Below the pieces are notes generated by a model. The model did not search any database. It worked only from the letters and a program-made list of their open reading frames with translations, and was not told the DNA's origin. 64,000 nucleotides of DNA from Camarhynchus parvulus. Lineage: Eukaryota > Chordata > Aves > Passeriformes > Thraupidae. A program made the position numbers and the translations under genes. This document shows, one piece after another, positions 13,401 to 29,470 of the stretch. Each line of letters opens with the position of its first letter. The stretch's first letter is position 1. Location: positions 27,900,944 through 27,964,943 of the forward strand of contig NC_044601.1 in the NCBI RefSeq assembly GCF_901933205.1, written 5' to 3'.

Positions 13401-15949
13401 GAAATGACTGGATAAACAACCTGATCTGATCCCATACTTCCCACACAAGGTCGGTGATTGTGTGCTACCCAGAAGTAATTTTTATTTCAGAAACTAGCAA
13501 CTTCACTGCTTAATGATGCTGAGATGCAAGTTGTGGGCCAGTATGCATCTGTCTCCAGTGAGATCACATTTCACAAATTTTTCAAATAGTAATATAGCAG
13601 CTAGAGAGACTGGATTTTAAAAGTTAAGTCTAAAGAGTCATATATGGGCATATGCAAATTATTATCCTTCATGTATTGGTAATATTATATGAAATCTATG
13701 AGTTTTAATTCATTTGGATCTTATCTTAACCTCTGTATTCATCTTTGTGTCCACTTTTTTGGTCTTTATCAGGTAAATTCTGAAATAGGGTTTTTCTGAG
13801 TTGTTTTAAAATAAGGATCTTAGTTTTGTTATTTTTTTTTCTTTATATCTACTTTTCAGTTTTTACATGTAACTGTAAATTAACAAGGTCAGTCCAATAC
13901 AAGATTTTATGATTGGCTTATGTGTAAATATTCTTTCAAGTACTATGCAGTTACGAAAGCACACGGAGCAAAATATTGCTTTACCGAATTAATAGACTAA
14001 AGAGAGGTTTAATTAAATGGTATTATGATATGGTTGGTTTACTTACAGGTTCAGCATAGAGAATTGTTATTTAAAATAAGAAGAGTAAACAGTTCTTGAG
14101 ATTAATTAGATTTCTCTCATTACGGCTGCCATTCATTATAGATTAATTTGTTTTAGGTACAAGGTTATTTTAGGTACAAGAATTTCTTTTGTCACAAAGA
14201 AATGTCTAAGGATTGGCTGCAAGCCCAATTGCAAGCTGCTGTTTCATCTAGTGTCTCTAGAAATCCTCTTTGTCCTAGGAGTAGTAAATGTTTAAAATAA
14301 GGAATAAAGAGGTCCAGCTCTAAAGTTTGAAATGGTGGAAAGTTTGCAATGGAGAAGTGTTGACCCCGTGCTGAGATGTATGAAGTGCTCTTGTGACTTA
14401 GTCAGTGGTTCCATAGTATAGATCAGGAAAGGGGTTTTTCAATTCTTGGCTGAGGTGGACTTTTCTGAAAAGTGCAGTGTTGGTCTAACTATTAAAAGTT
14501 CTAGCAATGGGTAAGTCCCACTTTACAGGCCCACAATTACCGTCTCCGAGTTCTGTGGAACTGTGGAGATCCTGGAGGGATCCTCTGCTGAAACTTTCCT
14601 ATTTTGTGAAATTCATCTGGAGGGAACAACATACATTTGTGATGAGAGTTGCAGACACAGAGTCTTATGAAGCAAATGTTTTTGATTTGTCAGGTGATAG
14701 ACTGTAGAAACAAAACCAAATCACCAGCGACACTAGAATTACCATGAACCTAATTACTCATGCAAGTCTTTGAAGGAAAAAATTGTTCTTCTGCCATGAT
14801 TTCAAGATTTGTTGCTGAAGCATAGCTAAAACCTTTTTATCTCCAGCCTGGACTTTGAGATTTGTCAGAATGAAAGTGTGCACAAGCTATAAAGTGTGCT
14901 CAGGCTGAGGGCAGTGTGTCTGTGCTCTGACTCCTAAGGATGAGGCTGAGGCTGTTGTCATGCTGGCATTGCAGATGGAGCAAGATGTACATAGCCTATG
15001 GATTTTGCTGTGCTAAAAGATGTGTCTCTGTGTAGCAGAGCTGGAATGCAGCATTTTGACTGTCTGCAGCTGGAGTCCTTTCATAAACATTTTTGGGGTT
15101 GTTTTATTGGAGGCTGTCCAGCTGAAGCTAAAATGTGTTTTGATGGCTTTTATGGGAAGCGAGCAGGTCTTGTTAGAACTCCCACTGAGCTGGGCAGACT
15201 GGTTTGCCCAGAAGAGTTGAGGCTGGAAAAGCAACAGGAACAAAGTAGCTTCCAGGTACACAAGTCTGGCTAGAAAAGGAGATAACACCAGGGAGAGCCC
15301 CCTGGATAGACAGAAGATAGCATGGGCACCAGAGGGCCCATTGAAGAATGTCACGCTGACACTGGCTTCCGCTGAGTTTGTGAGAATCTGTCCTCTTCAA
15401 ACTGTCGTGTGGGCACAGAAAACATTGGGTAAAGGAAATGCTTGTGAAGTCTGTAAAGCGAGTCTTAGTATTGCTTTACAAAATATGTGACCCTCTCTTA
15501 CAAAGAGGGTCTCAATGGTCAAGAGGGCCATTTGGTAGCAGTTTCCAGCACTGATCATGGGGTCATGGAAGAAGGATTTATAAATGCCAAACTTTTTCTG
15601 GCTGCTTCTGGTGTTGAATGGAAAGGTGTTGGCTAGGACCCTGAGTGATCTAAAGCAAGGGAGTTCTGGCATGCTACTGTCACAGGGGTAGGGCAGGAAT
15701 TACAGGGCAGTGGAAGAGAGGCCACATGAGGAGTGTGAAAGTAAAGTATTGCAGTCTGTTCCATAACTGCAGTGGCTGGATGTACTTTAGCTTTATTTAA
15801 GAGAGGATTCATAGCAGTCAAAACTCAGACCTGATTATAGCATTGGGTGGGGAGGTACCTGACTGGTTATCACACTTGTCACTTTAATCTGCTTGGATAG
15901 CCCTTCAAGACTGCTTCTTCCTGGGGAAAAAACCAAACAAACTCCAAAA

Positions 15950-15989
15950 ACAAAAAAACCCAACAAAACAAACCAACCAACCAACCAAC

Positions 15990-16027
<38 letters not shown>
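15950..16027 (+). repeat. (CCAA)n/(CAAA)n microsatellite ending in poly(A)37
   Basis: A-rich low-complexity sequence passes through five CCAA units at about 15972-15990 into an uninterrupted run of 37 A (15991-16027). It may be a decayed retroposon tail or a simple-repeat expansion. No target duplication or source gene was identified. Confidence 0.9.
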
Positions 16028-16030
<3 letters not shown>

Positions 16031-16214
16031 CAGAAGTGCAGACACATGTCTGAACTTTTCAAACACAGAAAAAAGCCCCAACATTCAAAAGCATCTGAAG
16101 CATCTGAAATTTGACTTTGTCCTGTTTTTGGAGAATAGTTCCTATGTCTTATCATCATGTTAGTGACTTCCTACACAAGCATATAAAGATAAAAAAAGAA
16201 GGAACATTTTTAAA

Positions 16215-16475
16215 CTAAAAGAGGAAACATTTAGATTAGATGTTAGGAAGAAATTGTTTAGTCAAAGACGGCGAAGCAATGGAGCAGGTTGCTGTGTGTG
16301 AATTGTGGATGGCCCTTCCCTGGAACTGTTCAAAGCCTGGTTGGATGGGGCTCTGAATAATGTGGTGTAGTGGCCGAAATCACTGCCTGTGGTGGCATCT
16401 CTTTGCTCTTAGGAGTTTGCAACTAGATAATCATTAACATCACTTCCAGCTCAAGCCATTTTGTGATTCTGTGTT
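16215..16475 (+). mobile_element. CR1 LINE 3' end (sense)
   Basis: Sense CR1 tail: 'ttagattagatgttaggaag', 'ggagcaggttgc', 'ttcaaagcctggttggatgggg', ending near 'ttttgtgattctgtg', which resembles the ATTCTRTG terminal unit. It is 5'-truncated, as is typical for CR1. Confidence 0.85.
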
Positions 16476-18048
16476 GTAATCACAAGTTGTTAACAGTCAG
16501 AACTGAGTTTGTTATGTGAACTAAGTTTTTTGGCATCTGAAAGGTGTTCCTTGTTCAGAAGGTGACTCTCTGGGTTTCAGAGAGTACCCAAGTTACATCC
16601 AGGTGTTTTTCTTAAAGTAATAATACTGCTCATATATGTCATGGGCAGGTCTCCACATGCTGTGTTTCTCCTTGTTACACTAATCAGCTTTCATTATTCA
16701 GCAATGAGGGTTAAATCTGAGTTTATATTAAGAAAGAATCAGCATATTTCCACTATGTATACTTAGGAATGTGATTGAATACATTTGCCTAAATTTTACA
16801 ATAAAAAAATTGTGCCGACTTTCTCTGAGTAGAGGGGGCATTTGGAAGTGTCCTAAGCTTCATGACAAAAGCATAAACAAATTTTTAAAAAACAACTCCA
16901 AAATATTTTCCTCATCCAACATGTCTCTGTGCATTATCATTTTGAACTTGAACATTGCAGTTGTCTGCTTTAAAACACTTAATACTGTCAGCCACATGCC
17001 TACTTGGCTGTTTGTTATAGTAAGTTCACTTTTAAGTGCATGAGGCCTGTGTTGTAGGGATGTCCTTCAGTTTTCCTTGTAATGTTTTTCTCCAGTATTG
17101 CTCTTGAAACTCACGTAGGGGCTGATTGAGCTGTTTGTGCTTGTGAGCACTGTGATTTTTACCTCCTGATGCAGTCAAGGTTCTCTGCCTGGTCCTCACT
17201 AGATGGCCTTAATATACCATCATTTGCAGCTGGGAGTGTTAATTTTTGATGAAGCAGCAAATCATAGAAGGCAATAAGAGTCAGGAATATGGTGTGGGTA
17301 GATTCTTTCACTGTTTCTGTCAACATTCTGTCCTTTAGTATTTTTTTTAATTGTAGCTATGTGGAATCTGTAAGTGTAGAATGAGAATACTGACATCATT
17401 AGTATGTGCTTGGCTACAGGTGTTGCACTGCTCTAATAAATTACAACTTTGCAAAATAAGTTGTATTTCTTTTCTTGGAATAATGTAGTTAGTGAGAGAA
17501 ATGATGAAAGAATATCTTTCTTTTGTCATCTGTTTCCTAGACTTTAAAGGCAAAAGCTTTATGCCAGCAGCATGTGAGTGGATGTACTGTTAATTCTTTG
17601 CTGCTTGACAGTATTTCTGATATGGATGTTAGCTGCCTGATTTGCCCCCAGATCACTGTCAGGATGATGCCACATAACCTGAGGCAAACTGATGTTCTCA
17701 CTTATTTCCTTTTGGAATTATGGCAGGTGACTTAAGGCTTGTTACTGTTACTTGTTTAACAGCATCAGCTCTGGAGGATCTAAGTATCACGTCAAGATAA
17801 GCAGTAGTTATTATAACAAGGTTTAGAAGACCGTGAATTTTATTACTGGCAAAACAAGAGAATTTTGGGACTGTACTCTGCATAGTAAGAAACACTTTAC
17901 CTGATACATATAACTTTGTAGATAAAGCATCTAAATGCTAGTGGGTATATGTTTATTCTCTGTGGGGTGTGACAACCACTGTAAGTGCTACAACTCTTTT
18001 GGTCCTTGCTAACCTTGCCTGGAGAGATAATTATTGTGTATCTTGCAG

Positions 18049-18220
18049 CCCAGTTTAATGGAAGTGGGAAACGGCAAGCATCTCCTTCTCCCTCAAATGA
18101 CCAGCAGAGGCAATTAAGACCACCTGGAGGAGGCTTTAAACCTATCAAACATGGCAGTCCAGAATTTTGTGGAATCCTGGGAGAGAGAATAGATCCAACT
18201 ATTCAACTGGAAAAGCAGAT
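18049..18220 (+). CDS. SHB: SHB internal exon: linker up to the SH2 domain
   Basis: This 172-bp exon lies between a TCTTGCAG acceptor and a GTAAGT donor. The first two bases complete the Ala codon begun in the previous exon; the last two (AT) begin the Ile codon completed by the next. It encodes ~57 residues: QFNGSGKR, a serine/proline stretch (SPSPS), a basic/Gln segment, PGGGFKPIKHGSPEFCGILGE, and ends LEKQ. The GGFKPIKHGSPEFCGILG block is, as far as I recall, specific to SHB and absent from SHF, which supports the gene call. The segment is predicted to be a flexible linker delivering the SH2 domain; no fold is visible. Reading frame and both splice phases agree with the neighbouring exons. 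Confidence 0.93.
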
Positions 18221-22554
<4,334 letters not shown>

Positions 22555-22766
22555 TAAGTACTTGTCAGTAAAATATAGTAAATGTCTTTATAAGCCCTAA
22601 CTTCTCTGGTGCCATATGAGAAAATTATCCAGTTTGTTGCTGCACTGTTTTAGCTCCGAAGGACTGCGTGATGTGTAGTTACAGTCACTGAATTAGTATC
22701 TTCCTGTCCAGGGATGTTAATAGATTTTTAGTCTTAATTTAGTGTCCACTTAACTAAATAAACTTG

Positions 22767-23160
22767 GATTAATGTGGAGAAAATATTGGCGGAAGAAATG
22801 CGGCATTCGATGCGAACGATCAGCAAGTCTCAAACTTTATTGATAGGCATACATATTTATATTGGTGTTAATGAAGCTAATGCCTATTGCAAAGGCGAGC
22901 TCACAATTGGTTAGTTACTTATCAGTCAACTACGCCTACTTCTGCATTCTTATGGCTACTCTATTGAAACTTTTCTTCATATTTTGGCTAAAGACTTTCT
23001 CCCACATCCTAATGTTGCACCAAGGGTGCGGTGTCCTTTGCTTTATACAGACACTGACTGCTGACTCTTATACTTGTCTATCTCTTGCTTATTCATTGGT
23101 ATTATGTCGACATGGCCTTTCTCAGCTAACCAACTGTCCACAAAATCCTCTACAGATTAA
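22767..23160 (-). mobile_element. Solo LTR of an endogenous retrovirus with 6-bp target duplication
   Basis: The LTR proper is 22773-23154 (382 bp). On the + strand it begins TGTGGAG and ends CTCTACA, an imperfect inverted terminal repeat (6 of 7). It is flanked by perfect GATTAA duplications at 22767-22772 and 23155-23160. Orientation is inferred as minus: an AATAAA poly(A) signal lies at 22836-22841 complement, and a TATAAAG box at 23041-23047 complement. A 6-bp duplication is typical of class II (alpha/beta-like, ERVK) elements. No internal retroviral sequence adjoins it, so it is a recombined solo LTR. Both duplications are intact, so it is probably fairly young. Confidence 0.85.
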
Positions 23161-23446
23161 TTTTTTTTTCTGGTTCTAATTTGAAATGGTCCTGCTGCTT
23201 CTGCTTTTGGCTGAATAAGGAACTGTATTGTTAGGGGATTTTATTCCTTTTGTTTTGTTTGCTTTACTGTAGTAAAGCTGTACAGCATTGTTACAGTTCT
23301 TAGAAGTAAAAAGCCCAGGATTGAGAATGAAAGATCTACAGAATTAGGAAATAAGCAGTATTCTAGTCTTAACACTGCTCTGAATCTGCCTTACCTAGCT
23401 TAGGCTGAGTAGGGTACATTACAGATGTCTTCAACCCATCATAATA

Positions 23447-23535
23447 CAAATTCATAAACTGTTGGGGTTGGAAGGGAGGATCAAAGATCATCTAGCCCAA
23501 TTCTCCCACCCATAACAGGATAATGAGTTCATTTT
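23447..23535 (-). mobile_element. CR1 LINE 3'-end fragment (antisense)
   Basis: Contains 'ttggggttggaaggga' followed by 'agatcatctagcccaattct', the reverse complement of the standard CR1 3' end. Only the last ~90 bp of the element are present. Confidence 0.75.
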
Positions 23536-26500
23536 CTAGCTGAGGAAGATTGTCAAGGTTTTGTGTGCAGGAGAAAAAGAAGCCCCTTTACCTTGATATA
23601 AGCTGTACAGGTGCAAAGAGAAATGTTTCCTTTCTTTCCTTTATGCAGGATAGTGTCTGATGTGGAACCTAACCTTCCAAGTGGGTCTGGGGTACAGGCC
23701 AACTTACCCTTTTCATTAGCACTACCCTTTTCACTACCTTTCCTGCCAGATTGGCTTTTATGCCATTTCTTCGCAGATGTGCTCTAAAAATACATTTTAC
23801 TGCTGGGATGATGGTGATACCTGGTTGTAACAAACACTTTTACAAATAGCACCAAACTGGATCCTTTTTTTTATGTTTAAAATTCCATTCTAGGACTTGA
23901 GAAGAAAAATATTTTGTAGGAGTGTGTTTTAAATCACTGTTCCTCTGCTAGTATTTTTGGGACCTCTCTGTAATGCAGAGGTTTGCCTTGAGCTGGAACA
24001 CATCTACTTTAGAATTGTGGTTTCTGTTATAGAGTTTCTGTTATCTCTATATACTCTGATATAGGTATCTTCTAGATATTTTCAAACGCTGAAGCATTAA
24101 TGGCATAAGCTTTGGAATAAATTTTCCCTCAGGCCTAAACTGTCCCTTAAATTCAAAGTCTTGGAATATGGCCTATTTTTAAAAGTATTTCGCTTAATTC
24201 TTGCATCAGCCCAGTGATTTTTGTTATTCTGCCAGAACACACTTCCAGAGGAAAGGTGACAGTTAAAATTATATTTTGCTGTTTTGGACAGCTGGATTCA
24301 TGCCTTTAGTATCCTTTTGTAGTCTCTTTGGACAGAACTATGACGTTTCCATTGTCTATAAGGTGTGTTTATGTTTCTTAGGGACCTTTAGTACCATGTG
24401 TGAGTCAGCTTTTTTTTTTTTTTGTGTTAAATGTTTCATTTCTGCTTTAGGGAAAAAGTAAGACTCACACCCTGATTTTGTACTGAGATTAAGTAACAGT
24501 GATTTAAAATCTATTCTTCTGTTTCATGTGACAAGCTTTTTCTAAAAACAAAACAGAAAGCAAAAACCAAACTCAAACCACTTCACTCTAGTTTATTTTT
24601 CTTTTCTCTAATATCAAAAGATTGTTTCCCAAAACACAGCAATGAGAATCTACCCAAATATTACCTGTATTTGAAAAGTGAAAAGATGGTAGAACTTGCT
24701 AATTTTCTTTTAATGTAGTTGAATATTTCATAATGGAGACATCTGTGAAGACCATTTTTTCCAATAGCGGGAAGTCTTTTTATGTTCTATGGACATGGAG
24801 AGAGTCAGACAGGCTTGACTTGCATGGGGAATTTGTGCGAGATGTCTGTCTGGTTCAAAAGTCAAAAATTATCATTCCAAATATAATGAAATGAGTGTGA
24901 AAATAGCTTTATTGCTAAATTAAAATGCATCTGTGTATAAAACAGTCATTGAGGTAGTTTAAGTTGCTCATGTCAATGTTTGTTGCTTTGAGATGGTGTC
25001 GTTTACCCAGGAAATTTAATTGCATGTGGATTAGCTATCTCTGTGGGCACCAGAGAAGGTTTTATTGAAGTACGCATTTGTGTTGCCCATCTCAGTTAGA
25101 AACAAGGAATTGGTATTGTTGGTGACAAGTGCTTGAAGCTAAAAGCAACTTTCTGTGGATTGTGATCCAGAGACCTAACCTCCTTGTCAGCATTGTTTAG
25201 ATTCTGCAGAGCAGAAGAGGAAAAAATATGATCTACCTTCCCAGAACAAAATGATCCCAAAGGCATGAGGAGCAGCTGTACATTCTCTTGAATCTCCTCT
25301 GTCAGCCCTGGATTGTTCCGTGTTTCCTCTTCTCTGCATTCCTTTAGGGTTGTAGATATTTGGCTTGCTCACACCCACACACTCTTTCCTTAAACACAAA
25401 TACAATTGCAGAAGGCTGGCTAAAAATTGGAGACCCATACTCCTGATAACTGTGCTGTAACAAGAAATTCCTGGCTGCTGTTGAAATGCCTAGTTTTAAA
25501 TTCCTTGTCTGAGACCTGTTCTTTACTAACAAGAACACTGGTGAAAAAGGTAGAAGTGGGTGTGCAAATGAAAGAGGGAGAGCCATTTCTTACTTAAAAA
25601 TGTTTTAGGTGTTTGGCAATTACTTCCTAACATCAAGCTCAGAGAGATGCCTTTCTGATGTAGCAATAGAACAGGATCTCAGGATGGGGTTATCATATTT
25701 CAGTCTTGCTCAGTGAAGACCAGGCACCAGCTGGGCTCTACTAGCTAATCCTTTCAGTCAGGATTTCCCCCTCCAAAGGCTCTTGCAGCAGTGTGCACCA
25801 TGCCCACACCACTTCATTTCCTGACTCACATTTCAGTTTGGGGAAATGTGGCTGTTCTTAATTTTAGATAAGGACTATCTCACAAGTTAACTAAATGTGC
25901 AGTCTGTGAGCAAAACAGTAACAGGCATTGCTTTCTGATCTGTCAGATAGTTCCTGCACAATCACAGCCTCTGGACATACAGAGCTGAATTCAGAGAGGG
26001 TGGTGCCTTTTGACATCCTGATCCTGTGGATTCGAAAACAGGCATGTGGTTTCCCTGAATAGCAAAGGAAACTGCAGCCTATGGGGTTTTTTGTCATTAC
26101 AGTCTGTAGAAGTGGTTGTGATTTCCAAAGTTGAGTACATAAACTTTGAGTAGTTCTGGGTTCTGGATAAATGATGGACTTGCACCTTTCTGTTGATTTT
26201 TGTTCTTGGAAGTAAATCTCTTAATATTGTAAAAATAACAAGTTTTTTCCTGTCAGTATAATTTACAAAGAGGTCATGGGATTTTTGATGGCTCTCTCAA
26301 TTAGCAATTGAATAAAAGTATTTAAAAGTGTATTACTAGTCTGTTGTTTGCCTAAACCATAAAGATAAGGTCCTGTTAGAGGAAAGTATGGAGTCTGTCA
26401 CTTCTATGGACAGCCCAACAAGCTGAGGATTCTCGTTACCTTCAAAGCAGCAGGTGGGAACTGGTTCTAGAGGATGGAGCCTGGGCTTAGTTTAAGTAGT

Positions 26501-27298
26501 GATTTTCACACATTGGGTGCAAATGAACACTTGTACACCTTGTTTCTTTGTAGGGGAAGAGATGTTTATTTTATCATGGAGACAGTGCCTCTCAGGTGTA
26601 GAACGACAGTGTTGTGTATAATGTGCTTGAAAAAGCAAAGCTGAAGCACGGAAAACAGTTAATAGGCAAGCCTCTTAATGTCTCCAGTAAATGATTTTTC
26701 AGTGGTTTGGGGTTTTTTTTGGGTTTTTTTTTTTTTGGTCTGGCACTAAGCAGTGAGGTTTTATTTTATTTTCTTTTTGCTGTCCATAGGCTTTGTTCAA
26801 AGTTACAGCAAGTAAAGTTAAAATTATGAAATGGAAAATCATTTTGGAGTGGAAAAATAACACAGTATATATTTCCTACATTGCTAGAATTTTTTTCTGA
26901 TGTTATTGCAAAGTTGTTGCTTTTTTCTTTATGCAAGTGACATTTCATCAAAATTAATGCAGAAAAATCTGTTCTGACAAAAGAGTGCTTTCTTTATTCA
27001 AAAATAGGGTTCAGAAGACTAGGTCAAACTTTCTGATTGTGAACACTGAATCATGTTTCAAAGCCATTAATATTTCCTGGAAAAAAATACTAGGTTTAAT
27101 ATCTAATTAATATTTATTATAGCTGCTTTTATCACACTTCATGCATAAGATCAAAAAAGCACATTCTATTTAACTGTCTGCCCAATTATTTTCTCATCCT
27201 CACTGGGTTTTGAAAACTGAAAGAAAATATGTGGGGACGTTGCAATTCAAAGTCTCTTGGTATTATGGTTGTGTTGCCAAACATTTTAAGCAAGGTGT

Positions 27299-27328
27299 GA
27301 CTGACTATTAGTCGACTGACTATTAGTC
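27299..27328. repeat. Perfect tandem 15-mer containing a near-palindrome
   Basis: Two adjacent identical copies of GACTGACTATTAGTC. Each unit contains GACTA-T-TAGTC, a dyad around one central base. Confidence 0.9.
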
Positions 27329-28675
27329 ATGTGTCAAGTTTGTGTCTGTGTAAACATCTGTGCTTGAGAGTTCCAAAGAAATTTGGTGCAGGGATCAGCA
27401 ATTAGCAATTTTTTGTGTTTGAAACTCATAGGAATGGTTGCAAAAAGGAAAGAAAGGGTAGAATATTGTCTCTAGTAGCACTGTTTTGTCACCATCAGTT
27501 GAATGAAAATGTGGTGAAGAGTTGTTGCAACATTTGAAAAAACCACAATGACATTTAGAATTCATACAGTAATAATATCACATGCTGTAGTTCAGGTCCC
27601 AGCACCTTCTCTTACAAAATGTGTATGTCTTGTCTCTTCAAGGCACTGTCTCTTACCAGTGTTCACATATGTGAACTTGGGATCACTATTTAGGTTCTTT
27701 TCTTTGAAAACTTCGGGCCTGGCAAGCTCTAATAGTTGTTGCTGAGCTGAAAATAAGCATTCCAAAACTAGGACTACTCAGTCAGGCACTTGTTCAGCTA
27801 GACTCCAAAAGTGCTTCAAAAACTGAGCAGAAACTTATTTATAATTACTTCAACCATGGAGCTTTTTTCCCTGTCATTACCTGAAATTTCAGTAATCTCT
27901 TTGCATACTAAAAACAGCGTTTGGAGGAGAGGAAGAGAGAATATGACTTCCAGGTTCTTTTTTCACGTGGTCCCTGTAATTCCAGTCACTGGTCTAGCAG
28001 CGTTGATGTTGTTAATCAAGTGCAGATGCATCTTGCCCTTACCTGTCACTAAAGGCACTGATTCTCTGAGTCCAGGCATACTGGAAGAGGGGAGACGGTG
28101 AGACAGATTTTAAGGACAAATTGTGAATGCAAGACAGCACAGAAGGATTCTTAGTGTAGATGTGAATAGTTTCACAGAATAGTTTACAGTTGAAAGGGTT
28201 TAATTCAAGGGCATGATTACAAGATGCTGAGTTGACTTTCTTCCAACTTAATTTGTTCTACATTATAGAAGATGGGAATTGTCTGTTTTAATATGTCTAC
28301 TTGCAACCTGTTCAAGTTCATTTGGAACAGGGCTGGGCAGATAGCACATTCATAGTGTAATTTTTGGACACTAAAAGAGGGTGGAAAGGGAGTGAAGAAG
28401 GAAAATATTTGAAAACATAATCTTTGCTTTAATCCACCAGTAAGCCTGAAAGAATGCTCAGTTTAAAGAGTTCTGAACATCCAGGAAAGTAGCCAGTATA
28501 GAAATCAGGTCTATCATTAACAATGTGGTATTGGCTGCAAACACTAGTGGTAAGCAAAACCAGTTCATTGACTGAATGTTGTTGCCTCTCAGTTCTCCTC
28601 CTTTATGAACAGAAAATTTGTGTGTGAGACACTGCAAAGCTTTGAAGTCAGTTTAACATACCTTCCAGTTGCCTA

Positions 28676-29470
28676 GAGAGATCTAATTGCAAATGGATCT
28701 CTGGACATGCCTAGTCCAATCCCTTGCTCCAAGCAGTACGTGCTTATCAGGTTGCTGAGTGCTTGGAAAACTTGTGAGGATGAAACCCTTCAGACCTGCC
28801 TTATCCCTTATCCTGGTTTCTGGGCTCTAGGACTCCTACGAGGAAGTCCCTGTGTCCAGTGGGAACTCCTTTGCAGCTTGTGCTTGTTGACAGAGAAACT
28901 TCTGTTTTCTCTTGTAACTCTCTCTTTTAGGCAGTGGATGTTTGCAACCTGACACCCTCCATCTCACCTTTCCTTCTCCTGAAGACTAAACAGGCACAAT
29001 TCCCTCAAGCCTATCCTCGTCTGTCAGTTATTCCCATCCCCAGACTATGCTTAGTAGTCCTGCTCTGGATATGCTCCAGTATTGACATCTCTTCTATCAT
29101 GGGACACCCTCTCACCAGATACGGGTGCAGCCTCACGAGCACTCTGTACAAGTAGTAGTCACTGTCTTCCAGCCGCTGGCTGCACTTTGCTGTGGAACTC
29201 AAGGCTGCAGTAGGCCTTCATGGGCAGACCATTGAATCATTCTCCTTCCCACCATGTGTCCTCCCTTAGCATAGTTCCTCTTCTGGCCTGTTGTGCCCCA
29301 GCTTGCACAGCTGCTTGGGTTTGTTCCATCCCAAGCGCAGAAGCTATGTATTTGCCTTGTCTACATTCCATTAGCCTGCTATTCATAACTTTTAGCTCAC
29401 ATTCTTTTTCCATCACCCTCACAAGCAGTGTGGCCTTCCAGAAGGCTCACCTGTCAGGATATATTTCTAG
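28676..29470 (-). mobile_element. Degenerate CR1 LINE fragment (antisense)
   Basis: Blocks in the reverse-complement CR1 order can be followed: 'ctctggacatgcctagtccaatcccttgctcc', 'atcaggttgctgagtgctt', 'ctcctgaagactaaacaggcacaattccctcaagcct', 'ctctggatatgctccagtattga' and 'ctcaccagatacgggtgcagcctcacgagc'. It is strongly diverged and its right edge is uncertain. Confidence 0.65.

Larger units (their letters stand above)
11829..18048 (+). other. SHB: SHB intron, 6220 bp
   Basis: GT at 11829 and AG at 18047-18048, phase 1. Contents: a short (GT)n run at about 11920-11936, an old sense CR1 (12310-13400), an A/T-rich POU/homeodomain-motif-dense stretch (about 13640-14180), an A-rich microsatellite ending in 37 consecutive A (15991-16027), and a sense CR1 tail (16215-16475). 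Open frames of up to ~110 codons at 15000-15400 and 15835-16158 have no recognisable content and look like chance. Confidence 0.85.

Noticed and set aside
15835..16158. 107-codon minus-strand open frame with a Phe run
   Set aside because: The Phe run is the poly(A) tract read backwards; the rest has no coding character.
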